A stretch of DNA of 64,000 nucleotides, from the NCBI RefSeq assembly GCF_001187725.1, contig NZ_LGIQ01000009.1, positions 1,479,875-1,543,874 on the forward strand, given 5' to 3'. This document shows positions 52,931 to 60,583 of this stretch, piece after piece. The DNA is from Brevibacillus reuszeri (GTDB lineage Bacteria; Bacillota; Bacilli; Brevibacillales; Brevibacillaceae). Under the pieces are notes generated by a model. It saw only the letters and a program-made list of their open reading frames with translations. It did no database searches and was not told the origin of the DNA. The translations under genes and the position numbers were made by a program. The number at the start of each line of letters is the position of its first letter. Within the stretch, counting starts at the first letter, position 1.

Positions 52931-53608
52931 TTAGCGGAATACTCCGACTTCGCCTTCTGTTTTTAACTCTGCCTCTGTTGCGCCGATAACATCTGCTACT
53001 GAATACGGATACATGACCTCGCGCAAATAAAGACCGTCAGGCTTAACCTCCATGACCGCCATATCGGTAATGATCCAGTCTGCTGCTTTGGCTGCGGTCA
53101 GTGGCAAGGAGCACTCGCGAACAATCTTGGAGCGTCCATTTTTATCGAGATGGGTAGTTACTACCATTACCTTCTTCGCTTTTTGTGCCAGCTCCATGGC
53201 CCCACCCATCCCGGGAACACGCTTGCCAGGAACGATCCAGTTCGCGATATCTCCAGCTTGACTCACTTCCAGCACACCGAGGATCGTCATATCGAGCAGT
53301 CCACGACGAATGATGGCAAACGCGGTAGCGCTGTCAAAAAAGGAAGCTCCGGTAGCCAGCGTCACGGGAAACCCGCCCGCATTGCACAGCATGGCATTCT
53401 CTTCACCTTTTGCAGGACTTGGCCCTGTGCCTAAAATACCATTTTCAGCGTGAAACATCACACGGATATCATCAGGGATAAAGTCGGCAACCAGTGTAGG
53501 GATGCCGATCCCCAGATTGATGATCATCCCGTCCTCCACTTCCATGGCCGCGCGGCGGGCAATTCGTTCACGATAGCTTTCTGTCTCTTTTACTTCTCCC
53601 ATGCCCAT
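52931..53608 (-). CDS. yodR: 3-oxoacid CoA-transferase subunit B, YodR-like
   Basis: 225 aa, ScoB/AtoA family. Catalytic Glu55 in HAENGILG, with NLGIGIPTLVADFI before and GGAMELAQKAKKVMVVTTHLDKNG later. Moves CoA between acids through a gamma-glutamyl-CoA. Overlaps the subunit A gene by 19 bases, so the two are coupled. 22 bases before the deacylase gene. Confidence 0.9.
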   Translation of the reverse strand: MGMGEVKETESYRERIARRAAMEVEDGMIINLGIGIPTLVADFIPDDIRVMFHAENGILGTGPSPAKGEENAMLCNAGGFPVTLATGASFFDSATAFAIIRRGLLDMTILGVLEVSQAGDIANWIVPGKRVPGMGGAMELAQKAKKVMVVTTHLDKNGRSKIVRECSLPLTAAKAADWIITDMAVMEVKPDGLYLREVMYPYSVADVIGATEAELKTEGEVGVFR

Positions 53609-54282
53609 TGCCAGTTCACCCCTTCACTTTGAACGATGTAATTGACAAAAACGCCCGGGGTTACGATCTCTTCCGGGTGTAGCTCGCCAATTTCAACGAT
53701 TTCATCCGCTTCTACGATGGTGATATCTCCCGCCATCGCGACCAATGGATTGAAATTGCGTGCACTCGTGTCAAACACCAGATTGCCAAAACGGTCCGCT
53801 TTTTTCGCGTGAACAATGGCTACTTCAGCAGTAATCGGCGTTTCCAGCAAGTACTCCTTGCCATCAACTACGATTTTTTGCTTTCCTTTTTCAGCGATGG
53901 TGCCAATCCCTACATCAGAGAGAATCCCTCCCAGACCCACTCCACCGGCCCGTACACGCTCTGCAAGTATCCCCTGCGGACAGAACTCTACCTCGAGCTC
54001 ACCTGCCGTCATTTGGGCCCCTGCGTTGGGATTTGACCCGATGTGTGAAGCGATCACTTTTTTGACGCGCTTCTCCGTCACGAGCTTCCCGATACCGATA
54101 TGAGGAAACGCCGTATCATTACTGATTAGCGTCAGATCACGTATGCCTTTATCCAAAATGCCTTGGACCAGAGTCGGGGGATTGCCGATTCCCCCGAACC
54201 CTCCTGCCAATAGCGTCATTCCGTCACGAAAATGCGAAAGCGCCTCTTCGATCGAAACGACTTTTTCAAAACGATTGGTCAT
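53590..54282 (-). CDS. yodS: 3-oxoacid CoA-transferase subunit A, YodS-like
   Basis: 230 aa, ScoA/AtoD family: GFGGIGNPPTLVQGIL CoA-binding Gly-rich loop near 27-42 and GGILSDVGIGT. ATG at 54282 behind GGGAGG; the frame continues ten codons upstream without a site. Forms the heterodimer with YodR-like subunit B. Confidence 0.9.
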   Translation of the reverse strand: MTNRFEKVVSIEEALSHFRDGMTLLAGGFGGIGNPPTLVQGILDKGIRDLTLISNDTAFPHIGIGKLVTEKRVKKVIASHIGSNPNAGAQMTAGELEVEFCPQGILAERVRAGGVGLGGILSDVGIGTIAEKGKQKIVVDGKEYLLETPITAEVAIVHAKKADRFGNLVFDTSARNFNPLVAMAGDITIVEADEIVEIGELHPEEIVTPGVFVNYIVQSEGVNWQWAWEK

Positions 54283-54304
54283 TGTTTGTTCCTCCCGTCT
54301 CGTG

Positions 54305-55657
54305 CTATCCAATCAGTGCCTTGTCTTGCAGCTCTTGCTGCACAGCTGTAATCGCTTCTTTCAAGAGTCCGATCAACTCATCAATTTGTTCTTTCGTAAT
54401 CGTGAGTGGAGGAGAGATGATAACTGCGTCACCTGCTACGCCATCGATACCGCCCATTGCCGGATAAATGAGCAAACCTTTTTCAAATGCTTTTGCAATC
54501 ACCTGTGAACCTACCCCTTGGGAGAGTGCAAACGGTTCTTTGGTTTGTTTATTTTTCACGAACTCCAGTCCGCACAGCATTCCGAGACCGCGTGCATCGC
54601 CGATCAACGGAAGCTCGTCTGCCAGCTCCTGCAAGCGAGAGAGAAGGTAGGCACCTTGCTCTGCTGCTTTTTCGACCAGCTGGTTCTTTTCCACGTAGTC
54701 CAGCACGGCGAGTGAGATGGCTGCAGATTGTGGATTCGCGCTGTAGGTGTGTCCGGCCATGATCAGGCCGCTGCCTTTGGTAATCGTCTCGATAATTTCG
54801 TCGGATACCATCGTCGCTGCCATTGGTGTATAACCAGCACTCATTCCTTTTCCGAGCGTCATCAGGTCTGGGACGACTCCCCAGTGATCCACGCCAAAGG
54901 CTTTTCCCGTACGTCCTACGCCAGTCATGACCTCGTCTGCAATAAACAGCACCTGGTATTTGTCGCAGATTTCACGAATCCGCTGGAAGTATCCGTCTGG
55001 AGGTACGACAGCGCCCGCTGTTGCCCCGATCACAGGTTCCGCGATAAAGGCTGCCACTTGGTCTGGTCCGACGCGCAGGATAGCTGTCTCCAGCTCGTTC
55101 GCGCACACAAGCCCATACTCTTCAAGTGACATTCCTTCTGGACGACGATACGGATATGGACCGGTAATCGCTGGATAATCCGCCAGAAGTGGCGCAAAGC
55201 GCTTCCGACGCAGGACGTGTCCCGACATCGAGAGGGCTCCCATCGTAATTCCGTGATAGCTCATCCAGCGAGAGATGATACGGTTTTTCGTTGGCTTGCC
55301 TTTTTCCTGCCAATATTGGATGGCAATTTTTTGAGCGGTTTCTGTTGCCTCTGAGCCGCTGCTCACAAAAAACGTCCAGTTTAAAGAGCCTGGTGCCCAC
55401 GCAGCGAGCTTGGCTCCCAGCTTTTCTACAGCATCACTGCTAAAATGAGAGCGATAGGCAAACGATACTTCCTTGGCCTGGGCGTACATCGCCTCAGCGA
55501 TTTCTTCTACGCCGTGACCGATGCTCGCTGTCACAGCGCCACTGGATCCGTCGATATAGCGGTTGCCCTCTTTATCGTATAGATAAATCCCTTTGCCATG
55601 CGAGATTACTGGATATGACTTACCGAGTTCAGGCTTGATTACATAGCTTTTTTCCAT
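54305..55657 (-). CDS. yodT: Class III PLP aminotransferase, YodT-like
   Basis: 450 aa. PLP-binding Lys270 in MTLGKGMSAGY, Asp-containing LFIADEVMTGVGRTG, and SSGSEATETAQKIA. Class III enzymes act on omega- or beta-amino groups; YodT in B. subtilis stands at the head of the yodTSRQ operon. A long upstream frame is open, but AAGGGTGG stands before the ATG at 55657 and a hairpin element before that. Suggested job: transamination of beta-lysine or a derivative (inference). Confidence 0.88.
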   Translation of the reverse strand: MEKSYVIKPELGKSYPVISHGKGIYLYDKEGNRYIDGSSGAVTASIGHGVEEIAEAMYAQAKEVSFAYRSHFSSDAVEKLGAKLAAWAPGSLNWTFFVSSGSEATETAQKIAIQYWQEKGKPTKNRIISRWMSYHGITMGALSMSGHVLRRKRFAPLLADYPAITGPYPYRRPEGMSLEEYGLVCANELETAILRVGPDQVAAFIAEPVIGATAGAVVPPDGYFQRIREICDKYQVLFIADEVMTGVGRTGKAFGVDHWGVVPDLMTLGKGMSAGYTPMAATMVSDEIIETITKGSGLIMAGHTYSANPQSAAISLAVLDYVEKNQLVEKAAEQGAYLLSRLQELADELPLIGDARGLGMLCGLEFVKNKQTKEPFALSQGVGSQVIAKAFEKGLLIYPAMGGIDGVAGDAVIISPPLTITKEQIDELIGLLKEAITAVQQELQDKALIG

Positions 55658-55685
55658 TATCGTCGCCACCCTTATTAATAGGTCC

Positions 55686-55722
55686 TGTTCAAAAGGCGGT
55701 GTCTTCCCCCACTTTTTGAACA
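55686..55722. repeat. REP-like hairpin element, copy 2
   Basis: Inverted repeat TGTTCAAAAGGCGG ... CCACTTTTTGAACA. Read on the minus strand it starts AGGATGTTCAAAAAGTGG, the same 14 bases as copy 1 at 12458. It lies in the leader of the yodT operon. Confidence 0.6.
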
Positions 55723-55803
55723 TCCTCTGACTCTCTACCTCTATCCTAGCTGACCATCGACTTTCCCTCATCCGACGTGCTGGCAAAAAAACATGGCGAA
55801 GAG

Positions 55804-55824
55804 ACAAAATCTTTTGTACATTTT
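55804..55824. promoter_or_regulatory. Palindrome shared by two PucR-type loci, copy 2
   Basis: ACAAAA-TC-TTTTGT (55804-55817) followed by ACATTTT and TATAAA (55826-55831). Stands 40 bases before the pucR-like gene and 150 before the divergent yodT-like gene. Confidence 0.55.
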
Positions 55825-55859
55825 GTATAAAGAACTCTGAAGCTCTGGAGGTACTCCTC

Positions 55860-57404
55860 ATGACGATAACAATTCGTGAAGCCCTGCAATTACCGGATAT
55901 GGTTCAAACGAGGCTAATTGCAGGTGCAGGTGGTCTGGATAATCCCATTCGCTGGGTGACAATTGTGGAAGTGCTTGAAGATACTAGTCGCCTGCAAGAA
56001 GGAGAATTTTTAATTACGACCGGTTTTGGGCTGACTGGCAATCCGATGAGACTTTCTTCGTTTATCCCTTCGCTTGCCAAGCAAAAGCTGAGCGGAGTCG
56101 CTATTCATACTGGCTTTTATTTGCGGGAAATCCCAGAGGCATTCATTGAGATGGCGAACCGTCACCAGCTTCCGCTAATTGAAATTCCTACGGAAATCAA
56201 CTTTTCCACCATCACCAAAGCGATTTTGCAGCCGATCGTAAACAGGCAGTTTGAGACGCTCGCTTATTCACAGGCCATTCATAATAAAATGATTGAAGCT
56301 GCTTTATCCAAAGGTGGTTTGCCTGCCATCGCAGGCGAGCTTGCGACGCTGACTAGAGGGGCCGTGACGCTCGTAGATGCTCTTGGTTTCGAAGTTACAC
56401 AGCAAGGGTGTTTGAACGAAGCTGGTGATGATCAGGCTACAGAAAGTGCTCATTCCGTACCAATACGTGCGAACCGGGAGCATTTTGGCACACTGACCTT
56501 GGTTAAGCCAAAGCCCGCCTGGGAGGAACTGGACGATGTAGCCCTGCAGCATGCAGCGACACTATGTGCCCTGGAATATGTAAAGGAGCGCGCCGTATCG
56601 GCTACGGAATGGCGACTGAAGGGCGATCTAGTAGAGGAATTACTAAATGGCAAGCCGATGAGCGCTTCCGAACTGGATAGTCGTTGTCGCATGCTTGGTT
56701 ACCCAGTAACCGGAGGTCATCTCGTAGTGGCAGTCAATGTAGAGGGATCTAATCGCCCTGACATCGGTGAGCTTCATCAAAATGTGATTACACTCATGCG
56801 GCGGCTCTGTGATCGCCACAAACGCTCGTACCTTTTACGGGAGCGTCCGCACTGTCTGCTGTTTGTCCTGCCCGATGATCAAACGAGCATTTCTTTGCTC
56901 ACACAGCTTACTTCGCGCTGGGAAAATCTACATCCGTCGTACGGGCTACATGTTGCAATCAGCAATCCGTGCCAGCACTTGAGTGATGTGGTCCATGCCG
57001 CAGAGGAAGCGATGTTTACCCTGCAAGCCTATCCCTTGTTGGCGAAGTCTCCTGAGCTACTGCACTACAAGGACATGCAAGGCTACCAGTTTCTTTTTCC
57101 GTATCGAGAAAGCGAGGAGCGCATGCTTGCTCTCTGGAAGCCTCTGCTTGATCCATTAATCCGTTATGATTCCAAGTATAATCAGCAGCTGCTTGAAACA
57201 CTCGACGTCTATTTACGGCAAAACGGGAATGGCTTACAAACCTCTCAGGCCCTGTACATTCACCGTCACACCTTGAAATACCGGCTTACACAAATCGAAG
57301 AAAAAACAGGCTACCGCCTGGAGGACGCGCATCAGCGATGGCAGCTTCAGCTAGCCTTGATGGCGCGTCGTCTTCAGCAGCAGCTATATCCTTCTGGCGA
57401 GTAG
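55860..57404 (+). CDS. PucR-family regulator of the yod-like operon
   Basis: 514 aa. N-terminal PucR domain about 5-125 (LIAGAGGLDNPIRWVTIVEVLED), middle GGDEF-like part, C-terminal HTH_30 about 440-505 (LYIHRHTLKYRLTQIEEKTGY). PucR proteins usually activate purine or amino acid catabolism on binding a metabolite. Divergent from the aminotransferase gene; the shared 203-base region carries a palindrome. Ribosome site TGGAGG. Confidence 0.9.
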   Translation: MTITIREALQLPDMVQTRLIAGAGGLDNPIRWVTIVEVLEDTSRLQEGEFLITTGFGLTGNPMRLSSFIPSLAKQKLSGVAIHTGFYLREIPEAFIEMANRHQLPLIEIPTEINFSTITKAILQPIVNRQFETLAYSQAIHNKMIEAALSKGGLPAIAGELATLTRGAVTLVDALGFEVTQQGCLNEAGDDQATESAHSVPIRANREHFGTLTLVKPKPAWEELDDVALQHAATLCALEYVKERAVSATEWRLKGDLVEELLNGKPMSASELDSRCRMLGYPVTGGHLVVAVNVEGSNRPDIGELHQNVITLMRRLCDRHKRSYLLRERPHCLLFVLPDDQTSISLLTQLTSRWENLHPSYGLHVAISNPCQHLSDVVHAAEEAMFTLQAYPLLAKSPELLHYKDMQGYQFLFPYRESEERMLALWKPLLDPLIRYDSKYNQQLLETLDVYLRQNGNGLQTSQALYIHRHTLKYRLTQIEEKTGYRLEDAHQRWQLQLALMARRLQQQLYPSGE

Positions 57405-57407
57405 CTA

Positions 57408-58253
57408 TTAGTCTCGAATCGGGCGAAGTGGCTTCACCCAAATATTCATGTCTTCATATCCGGAAAAGATGGTGCAATTATTGATAAGACGTCCGCGGTA
57501 TTCATATCCCATTTTAGATGCAGTGACATTCATTCCGGCCGATTGCGCACGTGTCAAGGTGTACAAGTAGTAGATGCCAGCTTCCTCCATCCTGCGCTCC
57601 AGCTCCATGAACAACGGCTGGAGGAGGCCTTTTCCCGCATGGTTCGGATGCGTAGCGCAATCGGTCATTTCGGCTGAGCCCATACGCTCCGTTACTTCGG
57701 CTGAAGCGGCACACGCGATAGTGCCGTCATACTCGACAACGTAATAGATCGTGCCTTCCTTCATTGTTTTTCGAATGTACTGCGGATCATTCATCGGAGT
57801 TGGATAGGTAGCAAAAACGAGTGCATATAGACGGGAAAGCTCTTCTGCATCGGCATCGGTCGCTTTTCGCAAAGAATAACCTTCCGGCAGAGCTTTTCCT
57901 TCCGTTTGGCCTGCTTTTGCCAGGCTCAGCGAGAGGATTTCCTCAGCCAGCTCAGGTGCAGTAGAAGTCGCGCGTTCTTCGGTCAGGTAGCGGGTCAGCA
58001 TTTGAGCGGTTTGACCTTGAAAGAACCCATCGATCGTTCCCTCAAGCGTATACCCCACGCTGAGCCAAGCTGGAATATCTTCTTTTCTTCCATAGACAAT
58101 CAACTTGGTTGCATCCGATTCTATCGCGAGTTCATGCAAGCGTTTATCCCAATCAGCAACCTGCGTCCGATCGTACTGATGGAGCTTGACCCTTCTGTTT
58201 GGTCGATCAATCACCAAGTCACCTGATGTGAGCATCTCTTGTTCATTTACCAC
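57408..58253 (-). CDS. ablB: Putative beta-lysine N-acetyltransferase (YodP/AblB-like)
   Basis: 281 aa. The C-terminal half is GNAT (CATHPNHAGKGLLQPLF, acetyl-CoA loop; YTLTRAQSAGMNVTASKMGYEYRG), and the N-terminal half with LIVYGRKEDIPAWLSVGYTLEGTIDGFFQG is typical of AblB, which makes N-epsilon-acetyl-beta-lysine. AblB is normally next to AblA/KamA (lysine 2,3-aminomutase); none is here. GTG start nine bases after GGAGGG. Convergent with the PucR gene, four bases apart. Confidence 0.85.
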   Translation of the reverse strand: MVNEQEMLTSGDLVIDRPNRRVKLHQYDRTQVADWDKRLHELAIESDATKLIVYGRKEDIPAWLSVGYTLEGTIDGFFQGQTAQMLTRYLTEERATSTAPELAEEILSLSLAKAGQTEGKALPEGYSLRKATDADAEELSRLYALVFATYPTPMNDPQYIRKTMKEGTIYYVVEYDGTIACAASAEVTERMGSAEMTDCATHPNHAGKGLLQPLFMELERRMEEAGIYYLYTLTRAQSAGMNVTASKMGYEYRGRLINNCTIFSGYEDMNIWVKPLRPIRD

Positions 58254-58400
58254 AATGAAGCTCCCTCCTCTGCCTCGTATCTGGTTCTATTGTAGCAAAT
58301 TCCCCCAGCCCGTCATCTGCCAATCTGTATAAAAAGGCGTGTGTCATGCACAAAAGTAGGCAGGATGGGCATTCGATGAGCGCCATTTACCCTACTCAGT

Positions 58401-58409
58401 CATAAGATG
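58401..58409 (+). promoter_or_regulatory. Possible sporulation sigma-K-like -10 before the micro-gene
   Basis: CATAAGATG resembles the sigma-K -10 CATANNNTA with one mismatch. No convincing -35. Given because the gene 40 bases on belongs to a sporulation-linked family. Confidence 0.25.
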
Positions 58410-58448
58410 AAGGGAGTAGTTGCTTCTTCTGGGAAGGAGGGGATTTGT

Positions 58449-58532
58449 GTGAGCTGCGGCAGAAACAACGAATTCATACTCGTATTGGTGCTATTCATCT
58501 TATTAGTGATTGTTCTCACTGCACTCAGCTAG
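58449..58532 (+). CDS. YjcZ-type sporulation micro-protein (27 aa)
   Basis: A 27-codon gene starting GTG: begins MSCGRNNEF and continues as a single hydrophobic Val/Leu/Ile helix ending TALS. This is the layout of YjcZ-family proteins (Met-Ser-Cys-Gly head plus one membrane helix) abundant in Bacillales spores. AGGAGGGG lies about eight bases before the start, and a clear terminator follows 12 bases after the stop, so it is a complete tiny transcription unit. Confidence 0.8.
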   Translation: MSCGRNNEFILVLVLFILLVIVLTALS

Positions 58533-58544
58533 GTTTCTTCTGCT

Positions 58545-58578
58545 GCCCCTCAAGAAAGGTCGTATCGAGGGGCTTTTT
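58545..58578 (+). terminator. Terminator of the YjcZ-type gene
   Basis: GCCCCTC (58545-58551) pairs with GAGGGGC (58567-58573), followed by five Ts. Confidence 0.85.
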
Positions 58579-58626
58579 ACATATGCTTGTAAAAGGAGCA
58601 GATGTCTTTGAAGGGAGGAAGCCCAC

Positions 58627-59367
58627 GTGCTCCCACTCATCTATGCCCATCGCGGCGCTTCCGGCCTCTTTCCGGAAAACACGATGGAAGCTTTTCACGC
58701 AGCAGTCAGGCGGCGTGCAGATGGAATCGAGCTGGATGTGCAATTGAGTTCTGACAACAAGCTGGTGGTCATTCACGATCATCAGTTGGATCGTACGACG
58801 ACCGGCTCTGGACTGGTCCGGAGTCATACCTTGCAAGAGCTGCGCCAGTACCGCGCAGACAAGGACTCTCACTCTCGTTTTTCCAAGGCGCGGATTCCAA
58901 CCTTGCGCGAAGTATTTCAAGCCTTTTCAGAGACGCCCTTGCGCATTATCATCGAATTGAAAAACTTCTTGGTCAGCCAGCCCCATCTTGAAGATTTGGT
59001 CATTGAACAAATCCGACGCTTTCAGTTGACTGAGCGAACGATTATTTCCTCATTTAACTTTGACAGTCTGCTACGCATAAAAGAATTAGATCCCCTGCAA
59101 ACCACAGGACTTTTGTACGTAGGGCCCCTGGCTAATCCTTGGGAGGTTGCCTCCCGTTATCGGGCAGATCAGCTCCATGTACCGCATGATCAGCTAACGG
59201 CTAGTGTCATCAAGCAATCACATCAGCATGGTCTCACAGTGTTAGGCTGGAATCTGAACAGCAGCCGTGAATTACAGGGGGCACTCAAGCTTGGCGTAGA
59301 TGGTGCCATTACGAATTATCCCGGCCGAGCCAAAAAAATACTTCGCTCGTTGAATCGTTTTGAATAA
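58627..59367 (+). CDS. Glycerophosphodiester phosphodiesterase
   Basis: 246 aa GDPD TIM barrel. His8-Arg9 (AHRGASGLFPENT), Glu35 and Asp37 (IELDVQ) bind the metal; His50 (VVIHDHQ) is the catalytic acid. Releases glycerol-3-phosphate from deacylated phospholipids. No signal peptide, so cytoplasmic. GTG start behind GGGAGGAAG. Confidence 0.92.
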   Translation: MLPLIYAHRGASGLFPENTMEAFHAAVRRRADGIELDVQLSSDNKLVVIHDHQLDRTTTGSGLVRSHTLQELRQYRADKDSHSRFSKARIPTLREVFQAFSETPLRIIIELKNFLVSQPHLEDLVIEQIRRFQLTERTIISSFNFDSLLRIKELDPLQTTGLLYVGPLANPWEVASRYRADQLHVPHDQLTASVIKQSHQHGLTVLGWNLNSSRELQGALKLGVDGAITNYPGRAKKILRSLNRFE

Positions 59368-59369
59368 GA

Positions 59370-59403
59370 AAAAGGAGCCTCCTTTGGGATGGCTCCTCTT
59401 TTG
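59370..59403. terminator. Bidirectional terminator
   Basis: AAAAAGGAGCC and GGCTCCTCTTTT around an 11-base loop, between convergent genes. Confidence 0.75.
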
Positions 59404-59420
59404 CTTGCTCAATCCATTCA

Positions 59421-60389
59421 TTATCCTTTTGGAACGTAAAACTTTCCTTGCCAGCTATTCCGGTTTCGCAGCTCAGCATCGATCCCGTTCAGCACTTCCC
59501 ACTTTTTACGGCTCCACATCGGGCCAATGAGTAGATCTGGCGGCCCATCTCCTGTGATTCGATGAACGATCATTTCAGGTGGAAGAATCTCCAACGTATC
59601 GACTACCAGCTTGGTGTATTCTTCTTGGGATAGAAATTCCAGCAGTCCCGCCTCGTATTGCTTCACCATCGGCGTTTTGCGCAACAGATGCAGCAAATGA
59701 ATTTTAATCCCCTGCACGTCCAAATGAGCAACAGCGTCTGCCGTCTGCATCATTTCCTCATGCGACTCACCTGGCAGCCCGTAGATAATATGCGAGCAAA
59801 CGCGAATGTTATGCTTGCGCAGCTTTTCTACAGCATCCACATAGCACTGATAATCGTGAGCACGGTTAATCAATGTCGCGGTATGCTCATGAACCGTTTG
59901 CAATCCCAGCTCCACCCAGAGGTACGTGCGCTCATTGAGTTCAGCGAGGTATTCTACAACGTCATCTGGCAGGCAATCGGGACGTGTCGCGATGGACAGA
60001 CCTACGACTCCTTCCTGCCTCAAAATGACTTCATACATCTCACGAAGCTCTTCTACAGGTGCATACGTATTCGTATAGGCTTGGAAAAAGCCGAGGTATT
60101 TCGCTTGTGGCCACTTCTCATGCATCCGGTTCTTCACATCATGAAACTGGCGTTCCAAATCCATCCGTCGATCTCCGGCAAAGTCCCCAGAGCCTCTGGC
60201 GCTACAAAACGTGCAGCCGCCCGTTGCGACCTTCCCATCCCGGTTCGGGCAGCTAAATCCCCCGTCCAAAGGCACTTTGAAAATCTTTTCATGAAAGGTC
60301 CCGCGCAAATGATAATTCCATGTATGATATCGCTTGTCTCCCCACATCAATGGGGTTTCGTTATGACAACTATTTGGTGCTACCTTCAT
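59421..60389 (-). CDS. ytqA: Radical SAM protein, TIGR01212/YtqA family
   Basis: 322 aa. Elp3-like radical SAM site with wide spacing: Cys47, Cys59, Cys62 in FSCPNRDGKVATGGCTFC, plus GLSIATRPDCL and LGLQTVHEHTATLINR. Role unknown; family relatives modify tRNA. ATG at 60389 is nine bases after AGGAGG; an ATG six codons earlier overlaps that site and is rejected. Confidence 0.9.
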   Translation of the reverse strand: MKVAPNSCHNETPLMWGDKRYHTWNYHLRGTFHEKIFKVPLDGGFSCPNRDGKVATGGCTFCSARGSGDFAGDRRMDLERQFHDVKNRMHEKWPQAKYLGFFQAYTNTYAPVEELREMYEVILRQEGVVGLSIATRPDCLPDDVVEYLAELNERTYLWVELGLQTVHEHTATLINRAHDYQCYVDAVEKLRKHNIRVCSHIIYGLPGESHEEMMQTADAVAHLDVQGIKIHLLHLLRKTPMVKQYEAGLLEFLSQEEYTKLVVDTLEILPPEMIVHRITGDGPPDLLIGPMWSRKKWEVLNGIDAELRNRNSWQGKFYVPKG

Positions 60390-60540
60390 TGCTGTATTCC
60401 TCCTCATGGCACAGCTACGTCTGTTCTCTCTCTTGCGTAGCCATGAAACGGATGCCTCGCTTTCGTCGAGACGTGGCCCGATTCCTTAATCACGTCATTA
60501 TACCAAATCAGGACCTATCCTCGCCACTTTGAATAACAGG

Positions 60541-60574
60541 AAAACCACAGGGTTTTAATTCCCTGTGGTTTTGA
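60541..60574 (-). terminator. Terminator of the GT2 gene
   Basis: AAAACCACAGGG and CCCTGTGGTTTT form a perfect 12-base stem with an eight-base loop; Ts flank it on both strands. Ten bases after the GT2 stop. Confidence 0.82.
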
Positions 60575-60583
60575 TTCCAATCC

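Noticed and set aside
59421..60389. Radical SAM gene as the missing lysine 2,3-aminomutase (KamA)
   Set aside because: Cysteine spacing and the remaining motifs are those of the TIGR01212/YtqA group, without PLP site.
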